From Mesorhizobium sp. DCY119 (GTDB lineage Bacteria; Pseudomonadota; Alphaproteobacteria; Rhizobiales; Rhizobiaceae), in NCBI RefSeq assembly GCF_003590645.1, contig NZ_CP031834.1, positions 4,670,001 through 4,734,000 on the forward strand: 64,000 nt of DNA, written 5' to 3'. Below the pieces are notes generated by a model that ran no database searches, was not told the DNA's origin, and saw nothing but the letters and a program-made list of their open reading frames with translations. Every line of letters begins with the position of its first letter. The stretch's first letter is position 1. Position numbers and translations under genes: made by a program. Of this stretch, positions 26,481 to 35,890 are shown piece by piece.

Positions 26481-28769
26481 ATGAGCGTGGATTCCGTCGA
26501 AACCGAATTGCGAAGCATCGAGCGCGGCGCGGAAACCGAACCGTCGCAGGCGTTGCGGCGGCGGCAGATCGTATCGCCGCCGATCGCCCCGGAACTGCCC
26601 CGCCGCGCTTCCCGTGTGCTGATCTATGCGACGCTCGCAGTCGTGCTCGTATTCGCGGCACTCGCCAAGCTGGAGGGCGCGTCGGATTTCATCAGCGCCG
26701 GACTTCTCGTCACCGGTGCCGTTGGCCTCGCCATCCTCACCAGGGCTTTTCGAAACGAACGCAGGGCGGTTTCGCTGATCCGGGAAAGCACGGCCCGCAG
26801 CCGCGCCGAAATCGAGACCCTCGCCGACCGGATGTGGGAGCTTCAGGAAAGCGAGGAGCGCTTTCATGGGCTTATCGACGCTCTCGGCGATCTCGTCGTC
26901 CATCGCGATCGCGAGGGACACATCGTCTACGCCAACAAGGTTTTCGCCGAACTGATCGGCTCGGATCTGCGTAAAATCTCCGGCCGCACGCTTTCGGAGC
27001 TCGGCATCGAGGTCGGCATCGTGCCGGATGCGGCCTTCTCCGACGGTGAATGCCTGAGTTCGACCGATGTCGCCATTCGCGCGCCGGGCGGACCGCGCTG
27101 GTTTTCGTGGATCGAGCTTTCGGTGCGCGACAAGGAAACCGGCACCGTATCCCACCGGGCTATCGCACGCGACATCACCGCCCGCAAACGCGCCGAGACG
27201 GCACTCATCAACGCACGCGAGCGCGCGGAATATGCCAGCCAGGCCAAGTCCCGGTTTCTGGCGACCGTCAGCCACGAAATCCGCACGCCGATGAACGGCA
27301 TCATGGGCATGGCCAAACTTCTTGCCGACACGGGGCTTACGCCGGAACAGCGAACCTATGTCGGCGCAGTCTCCACGTCGGCCAGCGCGCTTTTGGCGCT
27401 GATCGAGGATCTGCTCGATTACTCGAAGATCGAGGCCGGGCGGTTTGACCCGGAACCGCAGCCGACATCTCCGCGCGAGATTGCCGACAATGTCGTCGAA
27501 CTGCTGGCTTCCCGCGCATTCGCAAAGAACATCGGGCTGGGGTGTCATGTCGCACCGGAAGTGCCGCAGATGATCACCGCCGATCCAGGCCGGGTTCGTC
27601 AGGTGCTGCTCAATCTCATCGGCAATGCGATCAAATTCACCGATGCGGGCGGCGTCCTCGTCGTCGTCACGCGGGTGACCGACGAGAATTCCGACATGAT
27701 CCGCTTCTCGATTGCAGACAGCGGCCAGGGCCTTCGCAAAGGCGACCTCGAGCGCATTTTCGACGAGTTCGAGCAGGCCGACGGCACTTCCACGCGAACC
27801 CATGGCGGTGCAGGACTGGGGCTGGCGATCTCCAAGCGCATCGTGCAGTCGATGGGCGGGACGATTTCGGTCGAAAGCAGCTACGGCAAGGGATCGGAGT
27901 TTTCCTTCGCCATTCCGGCTGCCGACGCAATCGACGGCGGTAATATTCGCGGCATGGTTCTCACCGGACGCCGGGCCGTCATCCTGTCGTCAAATCGGGC
28001 GGAGGCCGAGGCCATCGCCCGCTCGATCAGGGCGCATGGCGGCATGGTCGAGATCGCCGAGACACAATCGCAGGCGATCGCGCTGGCCAAGGGCTGCGAC
28101 ACGCTGCTGATCGATGCCGCACTCGAGAGGAACGACGGGCGCTTGCTCAGGCGGCTGCGTCAGGCCGGTTTTGATACCTGCCAGGCCGTCACGCTGATTG
28201 CGCCGACCGATCGCGGCATGCTCGGCGATTTCAGAAGCAGCGGTTATTCGACATTCCTCGCGCGTCCCGTTCGCGGCGAAACCTTGCTGCGCGTTCTGCT
28301 GACTGCCGGCTCGGGCGCGCTTCAGACAGTGGAGGCCCCGAAACGCCGGGCGCCGTCCAAACCGGGAAACAAGCGTCAGATCGGACTGTCCATCCTGATC
28401 GCCGAGGACAATGATATCAACGCCATGCTGGCGCGCGCCGCCTTGCTGAAGGCCGGCCATCGCGTCGATGTAGTCGGAAATGGTAAGGCCGCCGTCGAAG
28501 CAGTGACCGGCAGCACACGAAAACGACGCTACGACGCGGTGTTGATGGACCTTCATATGCCCGTCATGGACGGGCTCGACGCGATCGCCGCTATCCGACG
28601 CCATGAAGAGGAAACCGGAACGACGCCGGTGCCGATCATGGTGCTTTCGGCGGATAGCCAGGAAAAAACCCGTCATGCGGTTCTGGCCCATGGCGCCAGC
28701 GGCTTCGTCACAAAGCCACTCGATCCGGCGGCGTTGGTACAGGCGGTGAGCGAACACGCCGCAGTCTGA
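26481..28769 (+). CDS. membrane-bound hybrid sensor histidine kinase
   Basis: A 762-residue protein. Two membrane helices at about 46-62 and 71-88 are joined by only a few residues, so there is no periplasmic sensor. A coiled coil (95-125) leads to a PAS domain (about 126-235), then HisKA with H265 in [10 protein letters not shown], and HATPase with [21 protein letters not shown] and [14 protein letters not shown]. Residues about 485-600 look like a receiver that has lost its key residues; residues about 625-760 form a true receiver with D690 in [12 protein letters not shown] and K in VTKPLD. The signal probably acts through PAS. olsB follows after 163 bases. Confidence 0.93.
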   Translation: MSVDSVETELRSIERGAETEPSQALRRRQIVSPPIAPELPRRASRVLIYATLAVVLVFAALAKLEGASDFISAGLLVTGAVGLAILTRAFRNERRAVSLIRESTARSRAEIETLADRMWELQESEERFHGLIDALGDLVVHRDREGHIVYANKVFAELIGSDLRKISGRTLSELGIEVGIVPDAAFSDGECLSSTDVAIRAPGGPRWFSWIELSVRDKETGTVSHRAIARDITARKRAETALINARERAEYASQAKSRFLATVSHEIRTPMNGIMGMAKLLADTGLTPEQRTYVGAVSTSASALLALIEDLLDYSKIEAGRFDPEPQPTSPREIADNVVELLASRAFAKNIGLGCHVAPEVPQMITADPGRVRQVLLNLIGNAIKFTDAGGVLVVVTRVTDENSDMIRFSIADSGQGLRKGDLERIFDEFEQADGTSTRTHGGAGLGLAISKRIVQSMGGTISVESSYGKGSEFSFAIPAADAIDGGNIRGMVLTGRRAVILSSNRAEAEAIARSIRAHGGMVEIAETQSQAIALAKGCDTLLIDAALERNDGRLLRRLRQAGFDTCQAVTLIAPTDRGMLGDFRSSGYSTFLARPVRGETLLRVLLTAGSGALQTVEAPKRRAPSKPGNKRQIGLSILIAEDNDINAMLARAALLKAGHRVDVVGNGKAAVEAVTGSTRKRRYDAVLMDLHMPVMDGLDAIAAIRRHEEETGTTPVPIMVLSADSQEKTRHAVLAHGASGFVTKPLDPAALVQAVSEHAAV

Positions 28770-28932
28770 CCGCGCCGGGATTTGGCCACACCAACACAAT
28801 CGCTTAGCCGGCTTTGCTGTTTCTGAACGCACGGCAATGATTGCCCTGGAGAATGGTTCAAGCTACAGTCACAATCCTGTTGCACTCCCCCTTTATCCCG
28901 CACATGTGGGATGGCTCGAAGGAGAATCACCC

Positions 28933-29820
28933 GTGCAGACAGCGTTGCCGGAGCGGGATACATTTCTGAACGCCAATGGCGCCGCGATCATCGCGCGGCT
29001 GGCCGATGACGTTTTTCGAAGCGAAGCCTTGGGCCGAATAGGCAATCTCGAAGTTCGCCTTGCGCGCGATCCGGCAGAAATAGCCGCTGCGCAGGAAGTG
29101 CGTTATCGCGTTTTCTACGACGAACTTGGCGCCAAGCAGAGCCTCGCACATTCGCTGGACAGGCGTGACGCCGACCGTTTCGACGCGATTTGCGATCACC
29201 TCCTGGTGCTCGACATGTCGCTTGCTGGCCCCGCCCATAGCCGAATCGTCGGAACTTACCGGCTGTTGAGGCAGGAAAGTGCCGTTGCGGCCGGTGGCTT
29301 CTATTCCGAAGACGAATTCGAGCTGAAAAAGCTCATTGCCCGCCATCCCGGCCAGCGCTTTCTCGAGCTCGGGCGCTCCTGCGTGTTGCCTGAATATCGC
29401 TCCAAGCGCACCATAGAGGTGCTCTGGCAAGGCATCTGGGCCTACATCAATCACTATGACGTCGGCGTGATGGCCGGTTGCGCTTCGTTCCACGGCACGG
29501 TGCCTGCGGCCCACAGCGAAGCACTTTCCTATCTGGCTCACAATTGCCGGACCAGCAGCGCCTGGGATGTTCGTGCCATTCCGAGCCGCTATTGCGACAT
29601 GGACCTGATGCCGGCCGAGGCGATCAACATCAAATCGGCAATCGCGGCTATGCCGCCGCTGATCAAGGGCTATCTGCGGATCGGAGCCCGGATCGGCGAT
29701 GGTTGCGTGATCGATGAGGATTTCGGCACCGTCGACGTTTTCATCGTCATGCCGGTGAAGGAAATCAGCGCCCGCTACGTCAATTATTACGGCGGCGAGG
29801 GCCAGCGCTTCGCTGCCTGA
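28933..29820 (+). CDS. olsB: L-ornithine N-alpha-acyltransferase (ornithine lipid synthesis)
   Basis: A 295-residue GNAT-fold acyltransferase that joins a 3-hydroxy fatty acid from acyl-ACP to ornithine, giving lyso-ornithine lipid. NLEVRLARDPAEIAAAQEVRYRVFYDE (residues 33-59) is the family start, FLELGRSCVLPEYRSK carries the acyltransferase core, and DFGTVDVFIVMPV the end. I prefer GTG at 28933, eight bases after AAGGAG and close to the 296 residues of known rhizobial OlsB; an ATG at 28837 would add 32 unlikely residues. No olsA is adjacent. Confidence 0.88.
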   Translation: MQTALPERDTFLNANGAAIIARLADDVFRSEALGRIGNLEVRLARDPAEIAAAQEVRYRVFYDELGAKQSLAHSLDRRDADRFDAICDHLLVLDMSLAGPAHSRIVGTYRLLRQESAVAAGGFYSEDEFELKKLIARHPGQRFLELGRSCVLPEYRSKRTIEVLWQGIWAYINHYDVGVMAGCASFHGTVPAAHSEALSYLAHNCRTSSAWDVRAIPSRYCDMDLMPAEAINIKSAIAAMPPLIKGYLRIGARIGDGCVIDEDFGTVDVFIVMPVKEISARYVNYYGGEGQRFAA

Positions 29821-29840
29821 TCACCCGTGACCGCCTTTGA

Positions 29841-30473
29841 TCAGGGAATGTCTTCCGGGCGGCGTCCGGGACGGCTTTTGTAGGCAGGGAAGGCCCAGCC
29901 AAATTTGAGTGCCCCTGCCCGCACGATGAAGGCGGTCGCAAACGCTGCCAGCGCAGAGACGGGCAGTGGCGCACCCGCGACATCGGCAAGCGTGAAGACA
30001 GCCGCCCCCGCCATCGCCGCCGTCACGTAGATTTCCGGGCGCAAAAGTACTGATGGTTCACCGGCAAGAAGGTCGCGCAGGATGCCGCCCAAGGTGGCCG
30101 TGAGCATGCCGGTGACGACTGCGACAGTCGGAGAGCCGGTAATTGCCATGCCCTTGGCGGCTCCCATCGCCGAATAGGCGGACAGGCCGAGCGCATCCAG
30201 CCAGAGCAGGAGCTTGTAGCGGGATTCGACCATGTGCGCGGTGAAGAAGATGAGAACAGCTATGACGGCGCAGATCAGCACATAATCGGGATTGCGGACC
30301 CAGAAGACGGGCGCGCCGAGTATCAGGTCGCGGAACGTGCCGCCGCCTATGCCGGTGACACTCGCCAGGAAGAGAAAACCGATGATATCGAGCTGCTTGC
30401 GGGATGCTGCGAGCGCGCCGGTGGCCGCAAAGACAGCCACGCCGGCATAGTCGAGAAGCAGAATCGGGTTCAT
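29841..30473 (-). CDS. TRIC-type cation channel family membrane protein (UPF0126/YadS)
   Basis: A 210-residue protein with seven hydrophobic helices in two three-helix repeats. Each repeat carries the family glycine motif: GIGGGTFRDLILG in the first and ATLGGILRDLLAGE in the second, which line the pore in bacterial TRIC homologues. Potassium or sodium is the presumed ion. ATG at 30473 directly precedes the first helix (NPILLLDYAGVAVFAATGA); the open frame continues upstream without family similarity. It converges with olsB. Confidence 0.9.
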   Translation of the reverse strand: MNPILLLDYAGVAVFAATGALAASRKQLDIIGFLFLASVTGIGGGTFRDLILGAPVFWVRNPDYVLICAVIAVLIFFTAHMVESRYKLLLWLDALGLSAYSAMGAAKGMAITGSPTVAVVTGMLTATLGGILRDLLAGEPSVLLRPEIYVTAAMAGAAVFTLADVAGAPLPVSALAAFATAFIVRAGALKFGWAFPAYKSRPGRRPEDIP

Positions 30474-30576
30474 CGCCACCGCCGCCAATATTTTGCCGGA
30501 GCATGGTCGATCCCGAAACGCCATGCAACGTCCGCGCCGACTTATGTCATTGCGGCGCGCCCGTCGAAGGCTAGGA

Positions 30577-31248
30577 TCAGGCGTCCTTTTCGGCCTGCTC
30601 GTTGATGGGACCGGGCTCAGCCTGCCCGTCCGCCGAACCGGTTGCGGTCGAAGCTTCGGCCGGAGCCGCCTGCTTGGGACCACCCTTGGCAACACCGACC
30701 ATGGCGGGGCGCAGTACGCGCTCGCCGATCGAATAGCCCGGCTGCACGACCTGAACCACGGTGTTGGCCGGCACGTCGGGGTTCGGCACCTCGAACATCG
30801 CCTGATGGAAATGCGGATCGAACTTGGCGCCCTGCGGCTCCAGCTTCTTCACGCCGTGGCGTTCGAGAGCCGAAAGCATGGCGCGCTCGGTCATCTCGAC
30901 GCCTTCGATCAAGGCCATGAAGCCCGCGTCTCCAGCTGCTTTGGCTTCGGCCGGAATGGCTTCCAGCGCGCGATTGAGGTTGTCCGAAACCGACAGCATA
31001 TCGCGCGCGAAGTTGGCCACGGAATAGGCTCGCGCATCCTGCACGTCGCGCGCGGTGCGCCGGCGCAGGTTCTCCATGTCAGCTGCAATCCGCAGAGCCC
31101 GCTCCTTGAGCTCTTCATTTTCCTTCATCAGCCGGACAAGCGCTTCATAGTCGCCCTCATTGGCAGCGTCGCGCGCTTCGGCAGCAGCCTCGAGGGCCTC
31201 GTTCTCTTCGGGCGCGCGTTCTTGTTTTTCCTGCTCGTTCATCGCCAT
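30577..31248 (-). CDS. grpE: GrpE nucleotide exchange factor
   Basis: A 223-residue cochaperone that frees ADP from DnaK. An acidic N-terminus ([20 protein letters not shown]) leads to the long helix ([20 protein letters not shown]) with a coiled-coil look, and the C-terminal beta domain has the signature [16 protein letters not shown] ... [21 protein letters not shown] (in parts). The 35-residue tail is Ala/Gly-rich. dnaK, dnaJ and hrcA are not adjacent; in many rhizobia hrcA lies just upstream of grpE, but here the upstream neighbour is divergent. Confidence 0.95.
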   Translation of the reverse strand: MAMNEQEKQERAPEENEALEAAAEARDAANEGDYEALVRLMKENEELKERALRIAADMENLRRRTARDVQDARAYSVANFARDMLSVSDNLNRALEAIPAEAKAAGDAGFMALIEGVEMTERAMLSALERHGVKKLEPQGAKFDPHFHQAMFEVPNPDVPANTVVQVVQPGYSIGERVLRPAMVGVAKGGPKQAAPAEASTATGSADGQAEPGPINEQAEKDA

Positions 31249-31284
31249 GTCCCGTCATTCTCATAGGTTCGGAAGTTGGGCCCG

Positions 31285-31313
31285 ATATCGAGGTTTGACG
31301 GGCAAAAATCAAG
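31285..31313 (-). promoter_or_regulatory. predicted grpE promoter
   Basis: Read on the minus strand, CTTGAT (31308-31313) and CGATAT (31285-31290) are 17 bases apart, close to both the alphaproteobacterial housekeeping pattern (CTTGAC/CTATAT) and RpoH promoters (CTTGAA). Transcription would start near 31278, about 30 bases before the ATG. No ROSE-like structure is evident. Confidence 0.5.
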
Positions 31314-31496
31314 GGGTAAGGCGGTTGGACGACACCCTGGAAGCGGTTTCGCCGGATATTCCAAGTCAGTCCTTCCATTGATTCCATTTTAATTAAACCT
31401 TTACCCTAACGACCAACGGCGGTTGCATAAGACCATCGATGGAGGAACCATTCCAACGCACAGGGAGTTCTTCACCCAACAAAAGGTATTGGGACG

Positions 31497-31697
31497 ATGC
31501 CCCGCAGTGACAATGAAAAATACAGCGCCTTAGCTTTGGAGATCAGACGCCAGCTTGGAACCGAACCGGTGAAAAGGTTCGTGCGGTCCCTGCCGGCGTT
31601 TGCACCTGAACAGGAGGCTCCGCGCAAGCTGCGTGATCTCTTGGGCAAGCTGGAGCGGGCAGAGGCGCTGGCCAGCACCGCGACACGCCGCCGCTAG
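31497..31697 (+). CDS. small basic hypothetical protein, 66 aa
   Basis: A short, arginine-rich, helical protein (YSALALEIRRQLGTEPVKRFVRSLP, in two parts; LRDLLGKLERAEALAS; ends TRRR). No signal peptide, cysteines or known domain. The codon pattern looks coding (third positions rich in G/C), but the ribosome site is modest (AAAGG 10 bases ahead). It lies between grpE (divergent) and the desaturase gene. Function unknown; it could be a conserved rhizobial small protein or a chance frame. Confidence 0.5.
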   Translation: MPRSDNEKYSALALEIRRQLGTEPVKRFVRSLPAFAPEQEAPRKLRDLLGKLERAEALASTATRRR

Positions 31698-31757
31698 GGT
31701 CATCGCGCGCCACTTAAACTTCTTGCAACCGGCGCGGTGGCCTGTCTATGGTCGCCG

Positions 31758-32780
31758 ATGAACATTGCCCCCGATCTCCACACTCGCTCCGGCGAACGCG
31801 CCTGGCTGAAAATTCTCGCACGCTACCGAAAACCCAACCGGGGCCGAAGTGCGCTTGAACTTGCCATAACTGTTGTTCCTTTTGCCGGTTTATGGGCGCT
31901 TTCCTGGGCCGCTGTGCATTACGGCCATTGGTGGGGCCTCATTTTCATTGTGCCGGCCGCCGGTTTCCTGCTTCGGCTTTTCATGATCCAGCATGATTGC
32001 GGGCACGGCTCCTTCTTCGCCCATCGCTCCTCGGACGACTGGACAGGCCGGGCGATCGGTGTCCTGACGCTCACGCCCTATGACTACTGGCGCCGCGCGC
32101 ATGCCGCGCATCATGCCACTGCCGGCAACCTGGACGAGCGCGGCGTCGGCGACATAACGACGCTGACCGTTGCCGAATATCGTGCCCTTTCGCCAAGAGG
32201 CCGTCTCGCCTACCGGCTGTACCGCCATCCAATCGTGATGTTCGGTATCGGCCCCATCTGGCTTTTCCTGTTCAAGCAGCGGCTGCCCTTCGGCATGATG
32301 CGCGCCGGCATGCTGCCCTGGGTTTCGACCATGGCGACCAATTTTGCGATCGCCGCCCTATCGGTGGGCCTGATCTGGCTTATCGGCATCGTGCCGTTCC
32401 TGATCGTGCATCTGCCTATCGTCGTATTGGCGGGTGCTGCAGGCATATGGCTGTTCTACGTCCAGCACCAGTTCGAGGACACCCACTGGTCTGAAGGCCA
32501 GGACTGGGAATTCCAATACGCCGCGCTGCATGGCTCGTCGCATTACGACCTGCCGCGCGTCTTGCGCTGGCTCACCGGCAATATCGGCATCCACCATGTC
32601 CATCATCTGTCCAGCAAAGTGCCGTGCTACCGGCTTCCCGAGGTGCTGCGGGATTTTCCGGAGCTGCAAAACGTTGGACGCATCACGATCATGGAAAGCT
32701 TTCGCTGCGTGAAACTGGTGCTCTGGGACGAGAACCGGAAGAAGCTGATTTCCTTCCGGGAAGCGCGCGCGATCGCCTGA
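31758..32780 (+). CDS. membrane fatty acid desaturase
   Basis: A 340-residue integral membrane di-iron enzyme. The three histidine boxes are in place: HDCGH at 79-83, HAAHH near 115-119 and HVHHL near 290, matching the DesA/omega-6 type of acyl-lipid desaturase (HDCGH, HxxHH, HxxHH). Hydrophobic segments at about 36-55, 60-78, 150-175 and 190-230. It introduces a double bond in membrane fatty acids; position unknown. ATG at 31758 is preferred over an in-frame ATG 21 bases upstream because it fits the family start. Confidence 0.92.
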   Translation: MNIAPDLHTRSGERAWLKILARYRKPNRGRSALELAITVVPFAGLWALSWAAVHYGHWWGLIFIVPAAGFLLRLFMIQHDCGHGSFFAHRSSDDWTGRAIGVLTLTPYDYWRRAHAAHHATAGNLDERGVGDITTLTVAEYRALSPRGRLAYRLYRHPIVMFGIGPIWLFLFKQRLPFGMMRAGMLPWVSTMATNFAIAALSVGLIWLIGIVPFLIVHLPIVVLAGAAGIWLFYVQHQFEDTHWSEGQDWEFQYAALHGSSHYDLPRVLRWLTGNIGIHHVHHLSSKVPCYRLPEVLRDFPELQNVGRITIMESFRCVKLVLWDENRKKLISFREARAIA

Positions 32781-32793
32781 AACAGCAAGGCAA

Positions 32794-32824
32794 AAGGCCG
32801 CTGCGGATTACACGTAGCGGCCTT
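32794..32824. terminator. bidirectional terminator between desaturase and PfpI-type genes
   Basis: AAGGCCGCTGCG and CGTAGCGGCCTT pair over 12 positions (one G-U) around a 7-base loop, centred between two convergent genes. AAAA/TT flanks give weak U-runs in both directions. Confidence 0.7.
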
Positions 32825-32839
32825 GGAATCAGAACCAAT

Positions 32840-33460
32840 TCAAGCCGCTTGCCGCGTCTCGCGCATCATGGTCTTGCCATGGGTGACTTCGCTCCCGAGA
32901 ACTTTCAGACATTCGCGCATGAAGGCTGCGAGCCCCGGCCAGCCCTTGGCTGACACGAGATTGCCATCGACATGCGCGCCATTCGGCGCGACGTCGATAT
33001 AGATGCCGCCGGCCAGGGTCACTTCCGGCTCACAATACTGCAGCGCCGCCACCTCCCTGCCGCGCACGACGCCGTCCACGGCAATCAGTATTTGCACACC
33101 ATGGCAGATGGTGAAAATCGGCTTCCCGGTTTCGTGGAAATGCCGGACCATCGCCTGCACGCGCTTGTCGATGCGGATATATTCCGGGCCGCGGCCACCA
33201 GCGGCATAGACCGCGTCGTATTCGTCGAGCTTCACTTCCGAAAACGTCTTGTTGAGAATGTAATCGTGGCCGAGTTTTTCGGTGTAGGTCTGGTTGCCTT
33301 CGAAATCGTGAAGCGAAGTCTTTATCGCCTCACCGGCTTTCTTGTCGGGGCACACGACATGCACCGTGTGGCCGACCGCATGCATCGCCTGCTCGAAAAC
33401 AAAGATTTCGTATTCCTCGGAGAACTCTCCGACCAGCATCAATATCTTCTTGCCCGGCAT
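32840..33460 (-). CDS. DJ-1/PfpI family protein
   Basis: A 206-residue class I glutamine amidotransferase-like protein. The nucleophile elbow is TICHGVQIL with C119; E-containing LVGEFSEEYE near the start supplies the conserved acidic residue, and AAGGRGPEYIR is the loop ahead of the elbow. Members act as deglycases/glyoxalases, proteases or chaperones; this subgroup is not assigned. Start ATG at 33460 with GGAGG-like AGGGAGGAAACC before it. Converges with the desaturase gene. Confidence 0.9.
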   Translation of the reverse strand: MPGKKILMLVGEFSEEYEIFVFEQAMHAVGHTVHVVCPDKKAGEAIKTSLHDFEGNQTYTEKLGHDYILNKTFSEVKLDEYDAVYAAGGRGPEYIRIDKRVQAMVRHFHETGKPIFTICHGVQILIAVDGVVRGREVAALQYCEPEVTLAGGIYIDVAPNGAHVDGNLVSAKGWPGLAAFMRECLKVLGSEVTHGKTMMRETRQAA

Positions 33461-33643
33461 TGGTTTCCTCCCTGTGCCATCGATTTATTTCGTTGCTCGA
33501 AATAATGCAGGCATCTTAAGACGCGAGTGGCGAAAGGAAAAGCCCAAATCGCCAAACTGGTCGGACCAATATGCGAGAAAGTGGGCGATCCTTTTGCTCA
33601 TTCGACCAAGGTGGCTGGAAGTAAACTCAGGTGGTAAGGCCAA

Positions 33644-35251
33644 TCAGACGCCGGCCTTGATCATGTCTGCCGCTTTCTCGGCAATCATGATGGTCGGGGC
33701 ATTGGTGTTGCCGCCGATGAGCGTCGGCATCACTGAGGCATCGACGACACGCAGGCCCTGGAGGCCGCGCACCCGCAATTGCGAATCGACCACCGCCATG
33801 TCGCCCTTGCCCATGCGGCACGTTCCGACCGGATGATAGATGGTGTCGGCACGGCTTCTGATCTGCTTCATCAGCTCCGCATCGTCATCGTTATCGCCCG
33901 CATGGAGCGGCCTGTGCCGGTATCGCGCGAGCGCAGGCGATCCGAGGATTTTCTGCATCATCCTGGTGCCCTTGAGGAGAAGCGCTGCATCGCGCTCATC
34001 CGATAGGAAACGCGGATCGATGCGCGGCGCGGCCGTTGGATCGACGCTGGCCAGCCCGACCTCACCGCGCGAATGCGGCCTGAGCACACAGACATGGCAG
34101 GAGAAACCAAAGCCGTAATGCAGCGTGCGGGCATGGTTTTCGACGAGCGCGACGACGAACTGCAATTGCAGGTCAGGCCGATCCAGTGAGGGATCCGACT
34201 TAAGGAATGCGCCGCCTTCGGCACCTGGAGAGGCGATCATGCCGGTTCCGTCACGACGCCATTGCAGCATGTGCCGGATAAAACTCACTGCGCCGCGAGG
34301 GCTCAAGCCGAGCATGTCGGTTTCCCGCGACCGCCAGCCGACGACAAAATCGAGATGGTCCTGAAGGTTCCTGCCGACGCCCGGCAATTCGTGGACCGTC
34401 TTAATGCCGTGAAGGGCGAGTTCGTTGGCCGGTCCGACACCGGACAGAAGCAGAAGCTGCGGCGAACCGAAGGCCCCGGCTGAAAGAATGACTTCCCGCC
34501 TTGCCGAGGCGACTTCCTCGCGGCCTTTGACGCGATAGCGAAGACCGGTGGCGCGCTTGCCGTCGAACACGATGCCGGTCGCATGGGCGTGCGTGATGAC
34601 CGTGAGGTTGGGCCGGTCCATGGCCGGATGCAGATAGGCCGCCGCCGCCGAGCAGCGTTCGCCATTGCGGGCGCCACCGGCGAACTGCGTTACCTGAAAG
34701 ACGCCCGCGCCCTCCTGCTCGGCACCATTGAAATCGTCATTGGTGCGAATCTGGTTCTCGGCGCAGGCTTCGATGAAGGCGCTGGTGATCGGGCGCGGCG
34801 AACGCTGATCCGACACTTTGAGCGGGCCGTCACCGCCATGCAAGGCATCGCCGCCACGCTCATTGCCCTCGGAGCGCCGGAAATAGGGAAGCACTTCGTC
34901 CCAGGACCAGCCGTCGCAGCCAAGCTCGGCCCATTCGTCGTAGTCGCGGCGATGCCCGCGAATGTAGAGCATGGCATTGATGGCACTTGAGCCGCCAAGC
35001 GCCTTGCCGCGCGGCTGATAGCCCTTGCGTCCGCCAAGCCCTTCCTGCGGCACGGTCTCGAATGCCCAGTTGTTGATCTTCGGCCTTCCGGGCAGCAGGG
35101 CAACGATGCCGGCAGGGGCGCGAACGAGAATGTCGTTGCCGGCACCACCTGCCTCGATGAGGCATACCTTGATCGACGGGTTTTCGCTCAATCGCGCCGC
35201 AAGCGTCGCGCCGGCGGAGCCGCCGCCGGCGATGACGTAGTCAAAGCCCAT
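33644..35251 (-). CDS. GMC family FAD-dependent oxidoreductase (choline/alcohol dehydrogenase-like)
   Basis: A 535-residue flavoenzyme. The FAD motif is VIAGGGSAGATLAARLSE at the start; GKALGGSSAINAMLYIRGH is the GMC signature 1, and GAFGSPQLLLLSGVGP signature 2. The active-site end HPVGTCRMG is followed by the conserved NTNAPT block. It oxidises a primary alcohol, passing electrons to quinone or another acceptor. BetA-like length, but no betaine genes adjoin, so the substrate is open. Confidence 0.92.
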   Translation of the reverse strand: MGFDYVIAGGGSAGATLAARLSENPSIKVCLIEAGGAGNDILVRAPAGIVALLPGRPKINNWAFETVPQEGLGGRKGYQPRGKALGGSSAINAMLYIRGHRRDYDEWAELGCDGWSWDEVLPYFRRSEGNERGGDALHGGDGPLKVSDQRSPRPITSAFIEACAENQIRTNDDFNGAEQEGAGVFQVTQFAGGARNGERCSAAAAYLHPAMDRPNLTVITHAHATGIVFDGKRATGLRYRVKGREEVASARREVILSAGAFGSPQLLLLSGVGPANELALHGIKTVHELPGVGRNLQDHLDFVVGWRSRETDMLGLSPRGAVSFIRHMLQWRRDGTGMIASPGAEGGAFLKSDPSLDRPDLQLQFVVALVENHARTLHYGFGFSCHVCVLRPHSRGEVGLASVDPTAAPRIDPRFLSDERDAALLLKGTRMMQKILGSPALARYRHRPLHAGDNDDDAELMKQIRSRADTIYHPVGTCRMGKGDMAVVDSQLRVRGLQGLRVVDASVMPTLIGGNTNAPTIMIAEKAADMIKAGV

Positions 35252-35348
35252 GGTGTTCTCCCTCGCATCCGGCGGATGTTTCCGTCCGGCGACGAAAGAG
35301 AATGCCTAATCATCAAGGTTGTAAAGACCGCGCAGGACTACCGCAGCG

Positions 35349-35879
35349 TCAGTTGGCAGGCACGCGCCGCCAGGAATATTTGGGGCCCTTTTCGGCCGGC
35401 TTTGCAGTCGGCTGGTAGTAAAGCGGGATGCCGCCCGTCTGCCCGGCTTCAAGCCGCGCGATCAAGGTCGGGTGCGACACCTCGAATTCATTGAAGCCAA
35501 GCCGCAGCATATGCGGCAGCTGGTCGATCAGCACCTGACCGGTGGCGCGGACAGCGCCTTCGAACTGATAGCGGCTTCTCAGCAGTTCGGCCTTGGAAAA
35601 GCTACGGCCATCGGTGAAGGCCGGAAAGGCCAGCGCCACCAGCGAAAGCTGGTCGAGCAGATCGACGATCGTCTCGACGGCATCACCGGGCTGCAGCAGC
35701 ACGCCAAGGCGCTCCCTGGCCGATTTGCGCACTTCCGGATCGAGATCGAGAAAGACTTGAAGCGGCAGGATGAAACGGCCATTGCCTGACAGCGCTTCCG
35801 CACCTTCGGCATGGGTCCATTCTTCCTCGCGAAAGCCTTCAGGCGTCCACAGGCGCGTTTGCGCGTTGGTTTCGGTCAT
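35349..35879 (-). CDS. DUF934 family protein, sulfur assimilation cluster
   Basis: A 176-residue soluble protein with the DUF934 core: VFLDLDPEVRKSARERLGVL, LVALAFPAFTDGRSFSKAELLR (in parts), and the tail MLRLGFNEFEVSHP. Members almost always sit next to cysH/cysI in alpha- and betaproteobacteria, where one is an uncharacterised oxidoreductase or adaptor. It is last in the cysG-DUF2849-cysI-cysH run, 11 bases after cysH. FADFGRP-type aspects of the fold suggest partnership with sulfite reductase, but the role is not established. Confidence 0.88.
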   Translation of the reverse strand: MTETNAQTRLWTPEGFREEEWTHAEGAEALSGNGRFILPLQVFLDLDPEVRKSARERLGVLLQPGDAVETIVDLLDQLSLVALAFPAFTDGRSFSKAELLRSRYQFEGAVRATGQVLIDQLPHMLRLGFNEFEVSHPTLIARLEAGQTGGIPLYYQPTAKPAEKGPKYSWRRVPAN

Positions 35880-35890
35880 TCAGGCGGTTC

